This document shows positions 8,052 to 15,252 of a DNA stretch of 64,000 nt, piece by piece (within the stretch, counting starts at the first letter, position 1; every line of letters starts with the position of its first letter). This DNA is from Multivorans sp965232105. Its GTDB lineage: Bacteria; Acidobacteriota; Thermoanaerobaculia; Multivoradales; Multivoraceae. The notes below the pieces were generated by a model. That model ran no database searches. It saw nothing but the letters and a program-made list of their open reading frames with translations, and was not told where the DNA came from. The DNA is taken from assembly GCA_965232105.1 (NCBI GenBank), contig OZ246956.1, positions 2,666,001 through 2,730,000 of the forward strand, in the 5' to 3' direction. Position numbers and translations under genes: made by a program.

Positions 8052-9218
8052 ATGGCGAGAGTTGCTGCAGGCGTCGCGTTGGCCGCGGCTGCAGCTGTGG
8101 CCCTGCCGGCCCAGGAGCCGCCGCCGCCGGACCGGATCTTCACCGACGAAGTCGACGCGGCGGAAGCGTCGATAGTCATCGAAATGCCGCGGCTCGGGAA
8201 GGTGTCGCCTACCGAGTTCGAACCGGGTGACTTCGTCGTCGAGGTGCTCGGCGAGCGGCGTCGCGTCACCGGCGTATCGGCGCTCGACCTGAAGGCGAAT
8301 CCGCGGCCGGTGCTCGTCTACGTCGATGCCCTGCTTTCGAAACCCGAAACGGTCCGCGTCAGCGCCGGCGCGCTGGCGCGGCAGGCGAAGCCGCTGACCG
8401 CGCTGGGCCCGGTTGAGATCGTTGTGGATGTTGGGTTGCCCGGCGGCGCCGACATGCGACTCCCGCCGTCCAGCGCTCCACGAGCCGTGGCGGCGGCGCT
8501 CGAGAAGATCGCCGGCGAGGGTCTGGGCCGGGATGCGTACTTCGAGTCCGGGAACCGGCCCGCCGGCCTGCCGACCCACGGGGATGTGATGCGGGGAGCG
8601 GCCGAACGGCTGCTGGCCGAGGCCGTGCCCCGCTGCGGCGACCCGCCGTGCTTCCTGTTCTGGCTCAGCGACGGGTTCCCCGCCGTGGACGATGCCGGCG
8701 TCCGGGCGGCCGGCGACCTGGCGGCAGGCCTTGCCGCGCATGGCTGGATCGTGGTCGCGATGGCGCTCCATGTGCCCACGCCCGACCCGGACTTCGGCGA
8801 CCCGAGACCGCTCAGTTTCGAACAGTGGAAGGCGTTGACGCCCGGAGTCAAGATGCCGCCGTCGGGGGGCGACCCCAGCCGACTGCGGGGACTCCCGGCG
8901 AGCAGCTTCGACTTCTATGTCGAGCCGCGGTACGCGCCGCTGCGTCATGCGGCGGTCGCGTCATGCGGCGCCGCCCTGCGGGTCGAACATCAACTGGAGG
9001 CCGAGTTCGAGCGGCTGGAGCGCCGCCTGCTGCTGCGGTTTGCGCCCGAGGAGGACGACGAGCCGCTCGAGGAGTCGTTCGGTGGTTTTCTGCCGGTCGA
9101 GGTGCGGCTGGCGGAGGTGTCCCGTTTCGCGGACCGGCGGAAGTTCGCCCGGTGGCTGGGGCTGGTGCCGGCCGAGGAGCGATTGCGGTACGGCCGGTGG
9201 GTGCGGCGCACCCCGTGA
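8052..9218 (+). CDS. Secreted VWFA-related-domain protein
   Basis: This protein of about 388 residues starts with a Sec signal peptide ending in LPAQ and continues with PDRIFTDEVDAAEASIVIEM and RPVLVYVDALL. That layout resembles the VWFA-related proteins common in Acidobacteria, although the metal-ion-dependent adhesion motif is weak here. The ATG at 8052 follows a poor GGAAGAAGA. An in-frame TTG at 7998, overlapping the previous stop and preceded by a strong AGGGAGGGGG, would add 18 residues before the same signal peptide and is a serious alternative. Function unknown. Confidence 0.7.
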   Translation: MARVAAGVALAAAAAVALPAQEPPPPDRIFTDEVDAAEASIVIEMPRLGKVSPTEFEPGDFVVEVLGERRRVTGVSALDLKANPRPVLVYVDALLSKPETVRVSAGALARQAKPLTALGPVEIVVDVGLPGGADMRLPPSSAPRAVAAALEKIAGEGLGRDAYFESGNRPAGLPTHGDVMRGAAERLLAEAVPRCGDPPCFLFWLSDGFPAVDDAGVRAAGDLAAGLAAHGWIVVAMALHVPTPDPDFGDPRPLSFEQWKALTPGVKMPPSGGDPSRLRGLPASSFDFYVEPRYAPLRHAAVASCGAALRVEHQLEAEFERLERRLLLRFAPEEDDEPLEESFGGFLPVEVRLAEVSRFADRRKFARWLGLVPAEERLRYGRWVRRTP

Positions 9219-9222
9219 TTCG

Positions 9223-10695
9223 CTAGAACGTAAGGAGTTCGACCAGGTCCGGGGCGGCGAAGAACAGCGCCAGCGAGAGCAGGGCCGTCAGCACGAGCGG
9301 CAGCACGCAGAGGAAGGGAGCCTCCGCGATCTTCGCGGGGCCGCCGCCGTCGCCGCCCGGCGGCGCGGCGAAGAAGGCCCGGACCACGACCGGCATCAGG
9401 TAGAAGACGGCCAGCAACGAACTCAGCATCAGCACGCCGAGGAACACGGCCTGGGCCGGGAAGCCGGTCTCGAGCGCGCCGGTCATCAGGTACCACTTGG
9501 CCCACGACCCGCCGAGCGGCGGAATGCCGATGATCGAAAGCGAGGCCAGGAAGAAGGCGGCGAAGGTCCAGGGCATCGTCCGGCCGAGGCCGTCGAGTTC
9601 GCTGACGTTCTTCTTGTGGGTGGCGACCAGGATCGCGCCGGCGCAGAAGAAGAGGGTGATCTTGCCCGCCGCGTGCATCGCGATCTGCATGCCACCGGCC
9701 AGGACCCCGGTCGCGGTCGCCATCGCCGCGCCGAGGACGATGTAGGCGAGCTGGCTGATCGTCGAGTAGGCGAGGCGCGCCTTCAGGTTGTCCTGGCGGA
9801 TCGCCACGACCGCCGCCATCAGCATGGTGAACGAGGCGATCGTCATCAGGGTGAGCGAGGCGGCGCTGCCCCGGAGCAGGTCGAGGCCGAAGACGTAGAC
9901 CACGACCTTGAGGATGGTGAACACCCCCGCCTTGACCACCGCTACCGCGTGCAGCAGCGCGCTGACCGGGGTCGGCGCGACCATCGCGTTGGGCAGCCAG
10001 CGGTGGAGCGGCATGAGCGCCGCCTTGCCGGCGCCGAAGGCGTAGAGCAGCAGGAGCATGGTGACCAGGCCCGAGCTCGTGTCCGCGGCCAGGATGCCGC
10101 CCGGGGTGAACTCGACCGTCCCGGTGAGCCGCCAGGTGAACAGGATCGCGAACAGCAGGAAGGTGATCGATGTGAACAGCAGGATGCCGAGATAGACGCG
10201 CCCCGCGCGCCGCGCCTCGGAGGTGCCATGGTGGGTGACGAGCGGGAATGTGAGGAACGTCAGCGCCTCGTAGAACAGGAACAGGGTGAACAGGTTGCGC
10301 GCGAAGGCGATGCCCAGCGCGGCGAAGATCGAGAGCGCGAAGAAGGTGAAGAAGGGGGTCTGGTTCTTCTCGTGGTGGCCGCGCATGTAGCCGACGGCGT
10401 AGATCGAGGTGGCGATCCACAGGCCGCTCGCGACGAGTCCATAGAGCAGGCCGAGGGGCTCGACCTGGAACGCGAGTTCGACTCCAGGAAGCACCTCCAG
10501 CAGGACGAGTTCCGGCCGGCCGCCACGCAGAACGCCGTCGCCGAGTTGCCAGACGGCGTAGAACGTGGCGACGCCGATCAGGGGCGTCGCCAAGTCGCGC
10601 AGGTTCGGATGCCCGAGGCGACCGAAGACCTGACAGGAAACCGCCGCCGCCAGCGGCAGCAGGATGGCGACCAGGATCGTCGTCTCGGCGCTCAT
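9223..10695 (-). CDS. Mrp-type antiporter subunit, second MrpD/NuoL-like ion-translocating subunit
   Basis: A 490-residue, about 14-helix membrane protein of the proton-conducting transporter family shared by complex I subunits NuoL/M/N and Mrp antiporters. The conserved Glu of TM5 is in FLFYEALTF, and the channel segment MPLHRWLPNAMV ... VSALLHAVAVVKAG contains the expected Lys. It is the last gene of the Mrp operon, 10 bases after the first mrpD. Because the operon has no full-length MrpA, this subunit probably stands for the NuoL-like N-terminal half of MrpA. An alternative is a plain second MrpD. Confidence 0.88.
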   Translation of the reverse strand: MSAETTILVAILLPLAAAVSCQVFGRLGHPNLRDLATPLIGVATFYAVWQLGDGVLRGGRPELVLLEVLPGVELAFQVEPLGLLYGLVASGLWIATSIYAVGYMRGHHEKNQTPFFTFFALSIFAALGIAFARNLFTLFLFYEALTFLTFPLVTHHGTSEARRAGRVYLGILLFTSITFLLFAILFTWRLTGTVEFTPGGILAADTSSGLVTMLLLLYAFGAGKAALMPLHRWLPNAMVAPTPVSALLHAVAVVKAGVFTILKVVVYVFGLDLLRGSAASLTLMTIASFTMLMAAVVAIRQDNLKARLAYSTISQLAYIVLGAAMATATGVLAGGMQIAMHAAGKITLFFCAGAILVATHKKNVSELDGLGRTMPWTFAAFFLASLSIIGIPPLGGSWAKWYLMTGALETGFPAQAVFLGVLMLSSLLAVFYLMPVVVRAFFAAPPGGDGGGPAKIAEAPFLCVLPLVLTALLSLALFFAAPDLVELLTF

Positions 10696-10705
10696 TGTCC
10701 TTGCC

Positions 10706-12199
10706 TCAGATGCCGCCCTGCAGCAGGAGGCCCGCGGCCTCCGCGGCGACGGCGTAAGTCCAGTCCGTCGTCAGGCCGAACACGATCGCGGCCGCTATCA
10801 GGATCCAGGTCGGCGCCAGCATGGCGAACGGCGCCTCGCGCAGATCAGGCCGCACGTGGTCACCGGCCGGCTGGCGGAAGTACAGGGCTTCGACGACCCG
10901 TCCCACGTAGACGACCGCGAGCAACGAGCTCAGCAGGATGAGCACGGCCGCCGCGGTCCAGCCGCGCTCCAGCACGCCGGACACCAGGTACCACTTGCTC
11001 ACGAAGCCGACGGTGCCCGGGACCCCGATCAGGCTCAGGCCTCCGATCACCAGTGCCGCACAGGTGACCGGCATGCGGCGGCCGACGCCGGCCAACGCGT
11101 CGAGGTGGACGGAGCCCACGCGGTGGAGCAAGCAGGCGACGACCAGGAAGAGCCCGCCCTTCATCACCGCGTGGTTGAACAGGTGAACCAGGCCGCCGGC
11201 CAGCCCCGTGGCGTTGGCGGTCGAGAGGCCCAGGGTCATGTAGCCGACCTGGGCGACGCTCGAGTAGGCAAGCAACCGCCGCAGGTCGGTCTGGAAGATC
11301 GCCGCGCCAGAGGCGAGGAACATGGCGAGGATAGAGAGCGGCATGAGCACCACGTGCAGGCGAAGTTCTCCGAACACGAAGGGCGCGCCGAAGATCACGA
11401 AGAGAATCATCGCCAGCAGGTAGAAGGAGACCTTCGTAGCGGTCGCGGCCAGGAAGGCGCTCACCTTGGGCGGCGCGAAGGAGTACGCGTTCGGCAGCCA
11501 GTGGTGCAGGGGGAAGACGGCCAGCTTGATCGAGATGCCGACCACGAGCAGCGCCAGCGCGAGGACGGTGCCGCGGGCTTCGAGCGACGGATCGAGCCGC
11601 TCGGCGATGTCGCGCAGGTTCAGGGTGCCCGTGGCCTGGTAGAGCAGGCCGACCCCGAGCATGAAGAAGACGCCGCCGATCGTGCCCATCACCAGGTAGT
11701 AGAAGGCGGACATCACGGCGCGCCGGTGGCCGCCGAGGCTGACCAGGATGTAGGAGGAAAGCGACGAGATCTCGAGGAAGACGAAGATGTTGAAGGCGTC
11801 GCCGGTGATCGTGATCCCGAGCAGGCCGCAGATGCAGAGGAGGAAGACCGCGTAGTAGAGGTGGCGGCGCGACTCCGGCACCCGGGGCGGACCGCCCCGC
11901 GAGTCGAAACTCATCACGACCAGGGCCATCGCCGTGACCAGGACGAGCAGGTAGGCGTTCACCGTGGAGACCCGGTACTCGATGCCGAGCGGCGGCGGCC
12001 AGCCGCCGAGGTGGTACGAGATGACGCCGCCGCCGCGTACCTGGACCAGGAGCGCCACGGCGATCGCGAAGCAGGCAGCGACGATGCCGAGGCTGAACAG
12101 GCGGGTGACGCGCGGGTTGCGAATCAACACGCACGCCGGCGCCGCCAGCAGCGGCAGAACGACTTCGAGGACGACGAAGTGGTCGGTCAACCCGGTCAA
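10706..12199 (-). CDS. mrpD: Na+(K+)/H+ antiporter subunit D
   Basis: A 497-residue polytopic membrane protein of the MrpD/NuoN-M family. Key segments are IFVFLEISSLSSYILVSLG (TM5 Glu), FPLHHWLPNAYSFAPPKVSAF followed by TATKVSFYLL (TM7-8 Lys region), and TDLRRLLAYSSVAQVGYM. It forms one of the ion pathways of the Mrp complex, which exchanges Na+ or K+ for protons across the inner membrane. It starts one base after the mrpC stop codon. Confidence 0.92.
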   Translation of the reverse strand: MTGLTDHFVVLEVVLPLLAAPACVLIRNPRVTRLFSLGIVAACFAIAVALLVQVRGGGVISYHLGGWPPPLGIEYRVSTVNAYLLVLVTAMALVVMSFDSRGGPPRVPESRRHLYYAVFLLCICGLLGITITGDAFNIFVFLEISSLSSYILVSLGGHRRAVMSAFYYLVMGTIGGVFFMLGVGLLYQATGTLNLRDIAERLDPSLEARGTVLALALLVVGISIKLAVFPLHHWLPNAYSFAPPKVSAFLAATATKVSFYLLAMILFVIFGAPFVFGELRLHVVLMPLSILAMFLASGAAIFQTDLRRLLAYSSVAQVGYMTLGLSTANATGLAGGLVHLFNHAVMKGGLFLVVACLLHRVGSVHLDALAGVGRRMPVTCAALVIGGLSLIGVPGTVGFVSKWYLVSGVLERGWTAAAVLILLSSLLAVVYVGRVVEALYFRQPAGDHVRPDLREAPFAMLAPTWILIAAAIVFGLTTDWTYAVAAEAAGLLLQGGI

Positions 12200-12200
12200 C

Positions 12201-12611
12201 TCAGCCGTGCTCCATGTCCCAGGCCACCGCCTCGTCCTCCTCGGACGTGCCGTACTCGCGGTGGATGCGGACGGCCAGGGCGAGAGCCAGGGCGGTGGTC
12301 GCGACGCCGACCACGATCGCGGTCAGCATCAGCACGTGGGGGAGGGGGTTCGAGTAGAGGATCTCGTGGCCTCCGTGCCCGGCGCCGTGGCCCGCGTCCT
12401 CGGGGACGATCGGCGCCGTGCCGCCCTCGACCTTGGCCATCGACACGTAGAACAGGATCGCCGCGGCCTGGAAGATGTTGAGGCCCATTACCTTCTTGAT
12501 CAGGTTGTCGCGCGCGATGACGATGTAGAGCCCGACCATCATCAGCACGATGATCAGCGAGTAGGCCCACAGCCCGGAGACGGCCTCGGTGAACGACGCT
12601 GCGGAGGTCAC
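12201..12611 (-). CDS. mrpC: Na+/H+ antiporter subunit C (NuoK-like)
   Basis: This 136-residue, three-helix protein is homologous to NuoK. TM1 is WAYSLIIVLMMVGLYIVI, followed by the conserved DNLIKKVMGLNIFQAAAILFY (TM2) and a C-terminal TM3. A histidine/glycine-rich loop (GHGAGHGGHE) between TM2 and TM3 is longer than I would expect. The start overlaps the mrpB stop by four bases (ATGA), and mrpD follows after one base. Confidence 0.92.
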   Translation of the reverse strand: MTSAASFTEAVSGLWAYSLIIVLMMVGLYIVIARDNLIKKVMGLNIFQAAAILFYVSMAKVEGGTAPIVPEDAGHGAGHGGHEILYSNPLPHVLMLTAIVVGVATTALALALAVRIHREYGTSEEDEAVAWDMEHG

Positions 12612-13087
12612 GGCGCGTCGCCCTCCCCGGCCGCCCAGCCGTCTTCGGAGGCCAAGCGGCTGTTCACGAAACCGTAGTAGACCCGCATCATCGTCGCCGC
12701 GACGGCGATGCCGACGCCGAGTTCGATGACGATGATCCCCAGATGCTGGCCGTAGTGGCCCGTTGTCAGCGGGTCGAGCGCCGAGTAGTTCAGGAACTCG
12801 CCGCCCAGGAACATCGCCGCCACGCCGACGCCGCCGTAGAGCAGCACGCCCGCCGCCATCAGCCGCTCGGTGAGGATCGTCGGTACGACCCGCCGGAGCG
12901 CCTCCAGGCCGAAGATCAGGGCGTAGATGATCAGGCCGGCGGCGAAGATCACGCCCGCCTGGAAACCGCCGCCGGGACCGAAGTCGCCGTGGAACTGCAC
13001 GTAGAGCCCGAACAGGAGGACCAACGGCACGAGCGCCCGGGCGATGACCCGGAGGATCGGCATCTCGCGGACCCGGGACCGCCTCAT
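12608..13087 (-). CDS. mrpB: Na+/H+ antiporter subunit B
   Basis: A 159-residue membrane protein of the MnhB family, with the signature LFGLYVQFHGDFGPGGGFQ followed by AGVIFAAGLIIYAL. It has four helices and is part of the membrane arm of the Mrp complex. It overlaps both neighbours by four bases: the upstream DUF4040 gene at its start and mrpC at its stop. Confidence 0.92.
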   Translation of the reverse strand: MRRSRVREMPILRVIARALVPLVLLFGLYVQFHGDFGPGGGFQAGVIFAAGLIIYALIFGLEALRRVVPTILTERLMAAGVLLYGGVGVAAMFLGGEFLNYSALDPLTTGHYGQHLGIIVIELGVGIAVAATMMRVYYGFVNSRLASEDGWAAGEGDAP

Positions 13088-13635
13088 GGTTCCCCCTCGC
13101 CGTGTTGGCCCTGGCGGCGCCGTGTGAGTCCCCCCAGAAGCAGCGCGACGCCGACGCCAGCCGTGAAGATCACAACGACCTCGCCCAGGGTGTCGTAGCC
13201 GCGGAAGCTGGCGAGGATCGCGGTGACGATGTTCGGGATGTGGATCTTCTCCTCGGTCTGCACGATGAGATCCGGCGCCAGGTGGTGGTGGATCACGGCG
13301 TCCGGATCACCGTAGGCCGGCATGTCCCAAGTGCCGTAGATGAGCGCCGCGCCGGTCGCCGCGACGATGAGGAGCGGCACGACCCGCGTCCGCTCCTGCT
13401 TCTCGCGTCTCGAGGTGAGGCTCAGGGCGCCAAGGAGGAGGACGGTCGAGATCCCGGCGCCGACGGCGGCTTCCGTGAAGGCGACGTCGACGGCGTCCAT
13501 CAGCACGAACAGGCCGGCCGCCAGGAGACTGGCGATCCCGGTCAGCATGGCCGCGGCGAACAGATCCTTCAGCCGCGCAACGACGACGACGGTCGCGAGC
13601 AACAGCAGCAGGAGCAGGAGTTCGACCGGAGGCAT
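13084..13635 (-). CDS. DUF4040/MbhD-MbhE-like subunit (equivalent to the MrpA C-terminal region)
   Basis: A 183-residue protein with about five helices. The N-terminal part (RLKDLFAAAMLTGIASLLAAG, then DAVDVAFTEAAVGAGISTVL) is the DUF4040/MbhD unit found at the C-terminus of MrpA, where it resembles NuoJ. The second part (NIVTAILASFRGYDTLGEVVV) matches the MbhE unit. In archaeal Mbh complexes these are two genes, and in standard MrpA they are fused to the NuoL-like domain. Here they form one small stand-alone subunit between mrpG and mrpB. Confidence 0.87.
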   Translation of the reverse strand: MPPVELLLLLLLLATVVVVARLKDLFAAAMLTGIASLLAAGLFVLMDAVDVAFTEAAVGAGISTVLLLGALSLTSRREKQERTRVVPLLIVAATGAALIYGTWDMPAYGDPDAVIHHHLAPDLIVQTEEKIHIPNIVTAILASFRGYDTLGEVVVIFTAGVGVALLLGGLTRRRQGQHGEGEP

Positions 13636-13637
13636 GC

Positions 13638-14000
13638 CTACTCTCCGCCGCCGTCGGACTCGTTTGTTCCGGCAGGCGGATTCGCGTCGTCGTCCGAGAC
13701 CTCGAGTTCCAGCGCCAGGCCGTGGCCGTGAGCCGCCTTGACCAGGGCGTGGGCGATGGCGGGACTCGTGAACAGCAGGAACGTGAGGACGAGAATGAGC
13801 TTCAGGGTGACCATGGATACGCCGCCCTGGAACATCAGGCCGAGGAGCATGAGGCCCGCCCCGGCGGTGTCCGTCACCGACGCGGCGTGGGTCCGCTGGT
13901 AGAAGTCCGAGAACCGGTGGAGGCCGATGCCGCCGACGACGCAGAACAGCCCGCCGATCACCAGCAGGGCAGCCGTCACCACATCGAGGGCGCCGTTCAT
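13638..14000 (-). CDS. mrpG: Na+/H+ antiporter subunit G
   Basis: A 120-residue MnhG-family protein with three helices and the signature GGIGLHRFSDFYQRTHAASVTDT. The ATG at 14000 shares its A with the mrpF stop codon (TGATG), which favours this start over a longer upstream frame. The C-terminal 30 residues are acidic and hydrophilic (DDDANPPAGTNESDGGGE), longer than a minimal MrpG tail. Confidence 0.9.
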   Translation of the reverse strand: MNGALDVVTAALLVIGGLFCVVGGIGLHRFSDFYQRTHAASVTDTAGAGLMLLGLMFQGGVSMVTLKLILVLTFLLFTSPAIAHALVKAAHGHGLALELEVSDDDANPPAGTNESDGGGE

Positions 14001-14299
14001 CAGACGTCCGCCTCCCGGTCGTCGATGGAGAGGCCGCGGTCGTCCTGAGCGAGGTTGCCGAAGCGCGCGAAGCGCAGCACGGCGAGGGTGCCGGTGAAGT
14101 TGACCAGGGTGTAGACGATGGCCAGATCGAGCCACTCCGGCCGCCCCATCAGGAAGCCGCTGACCGCGATGAGGAGCACCGTCTTCGTGCCGAACATGTT
14201 GACCGCCAGGATGCGGTCGAACACCGTGGGGCCGATCGCGGCGCGGGCGAGCGCCAGGAACATCGTGACCACGATCGCGGCCATCGCCGCCAGGTACAT
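14000..14299 (-). CDS. mrpF: Na+/H+ antiporter subunit F
   Basis: A 99-residue three-helix protein of the MnhF family, recognised by RAAIGPTVFDRILAVNMFGT and by the conserved position after mrpE. The ATG at 14299 shares one base with the mrpE stop, and the stop shares one base with the mrpG start. The larger open frame covering this gene continues upstream only because it has no stop codon, and its extension is not protein-like. Confidence 0.9.
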   Translation of the reverse strand: MYLAAMAAIVVTMFLALARAAIGPTVFDRILAVNMFGTKTVLLIAVSGFLMGRPEWLDLAIVYTLVNFTGTLAVLRFARFGNLAQDDRGLSIDDREADV

Positions 14300-14790
14300 C
14301 ACGTCGACCGTCCTTCCAGGCGAAGCACGTCGCGGTCCATCGAGCCGTCCACGACGTCCGCCTCGCTCTCCTCGTCGAGCGCGTAGACGAGCAATTCGTC
14401 GTTTCGCAGGTCCAGCGTGATCGTTCCGGGCGTGAGGGTGATGAAGTTTGCGTAGACGACCTGGCCGAAGGACGTCTGCTGGCTGGCGGGAACGCGCCGG
14501 AGCCGCGGGTGGAGGGCGCTCTTCGGCGCGAAGATCAGCCGCACAACATGGAAGTTCGCCATCGCCACCCTGAACACGAAGACGACGAGGAAACGTGGCA
14601 GGCGCAGCCAGGCGGCGGGGTGAAAGAACTCCCAGTCGCCGCCCGCTTCCCGGTCGAGCGCCAGGTAGAGCCGCCAGACGAACAGGCAGGAGGCCAGGCC
14701 GAAGAGCGGGATCATCCATCCTTGCAGGGTGTAGGGCCCCGACCACGACAGCCAGGCGGCAGCCAGCAGCAGGAGCACGCCCCACCTCAT
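14299..14790 (-). CDS. mrpE: Na+/H+ antiporter subunit E
   Basis: A 163-residue MnhE-family subunit with two N-terminal helices, the stretch FLVVFVFRVAMANFHVVRLIF, and the family motif VVYANFITLTPGTITLDL. It is the first Mrp gene in the operon and begins six bases after the stop of an upstream lipoprotein gene. The peptidase, the lipoprotein and the antiporter may therefore be read from one transcript. Confidence 0.92.
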   Translation of the reverse strand: MRWGVLLLLAAAWLSWSGPYTLQGWMIPLFGLASCLFVWRLYLALDREAGGDWEFFHPAAWLRLPRFLVVFVFRVAMANFHVVRLIFAPKSALHPRLRRVPASQQTSFGQVVYANFITLTPGTITLDLRNDELLVYALDEESEADVVDGSMDRDVLRLEGRST

Positions 14791-14796
14791 CGCTGC

Positions 14797-15252
14797 CTAC
14801 CCGTCGACATAGGACTGTTTGCCCTTCGAGATACTGAGCGTCCACTTCCCCGTGGCTCGGATCTTCAGCGGGTAAACGCCGGATTCGGGGTTGAAGAACG
14901 TCCTGATGCCCGACCAGTTCGGGGCGTTCTCGGAGATGTTGAGCGGCGGCCCGATCGTGAACATGCCGTCGTTGCCTTCGACGGTGATCGACGCGGTGTA
15001 CTCGCCGCCGTCCATCTGGAACCTGACGACGTTGTTGCCCTTGCCCTCCAGGCAACCGATGCCGCAACTCTTCGGTTCCGGCGGGGGCGCGGGCGGCTTC
15101 CAGGTCGGTCGCTCGACGACCTCCGCGGGGGGCGGCTCGGCGGTCTCGGTCCCTTCCGGCGCGCATGCCGCCGCCCCGAGCAGCAGACAGCCGGCGAGCG
15201 CGCAGTAGCGCGCGACCCGGCGGCTGAAGCCCTGTGGCAGGTGCAGACTCAC
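14797..15252 (-). CDS. Putative lipoprotein of unknown function
   Basis: A GTG at 15252, overlapping the stop of the peptidase gene (GTGA), starts a 151-residue protein. Its leader (SRRVARYCALAGCLLLGAAACAPEG) has a twin-Arg-like n-region, a hydrophobic core and a probable lipobox Cys. A proline/glutamate-rich linker follows, then a domain of about 90 residues with CGIGCLEG and short beta-strand-like segments (EYTASITVEG, MFTIGPPL). I do not recognise the domain. Its place between an S9 peptidase and mrpE suggests only co-expression. Confidence 0.65.
   Translation of the reverse strand: MSLHLPQGFSRRVARYCALAGCLLLGAAACAPEGTETAEPPPAEVVERPTWKPPAPPPEPKSCGIGCLEGKGNNVVRFQMDGGEYTASITVEGNDGMFTIGPPLNISENAPNWSGIRTFFNPESGVYPLKIRATGKWTLSISKGKQSYVDG

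Noticed and set aside
8917..12481. Very long plus-strand open frames (over 600 codons) opposite the Mrp genes
   Set aside because: They are stop-free only because of high GC. Their translations are Arg/Glu/Gln-rich with no domains, and the minus strand encodes clear membrane subunits with matching overlaps.
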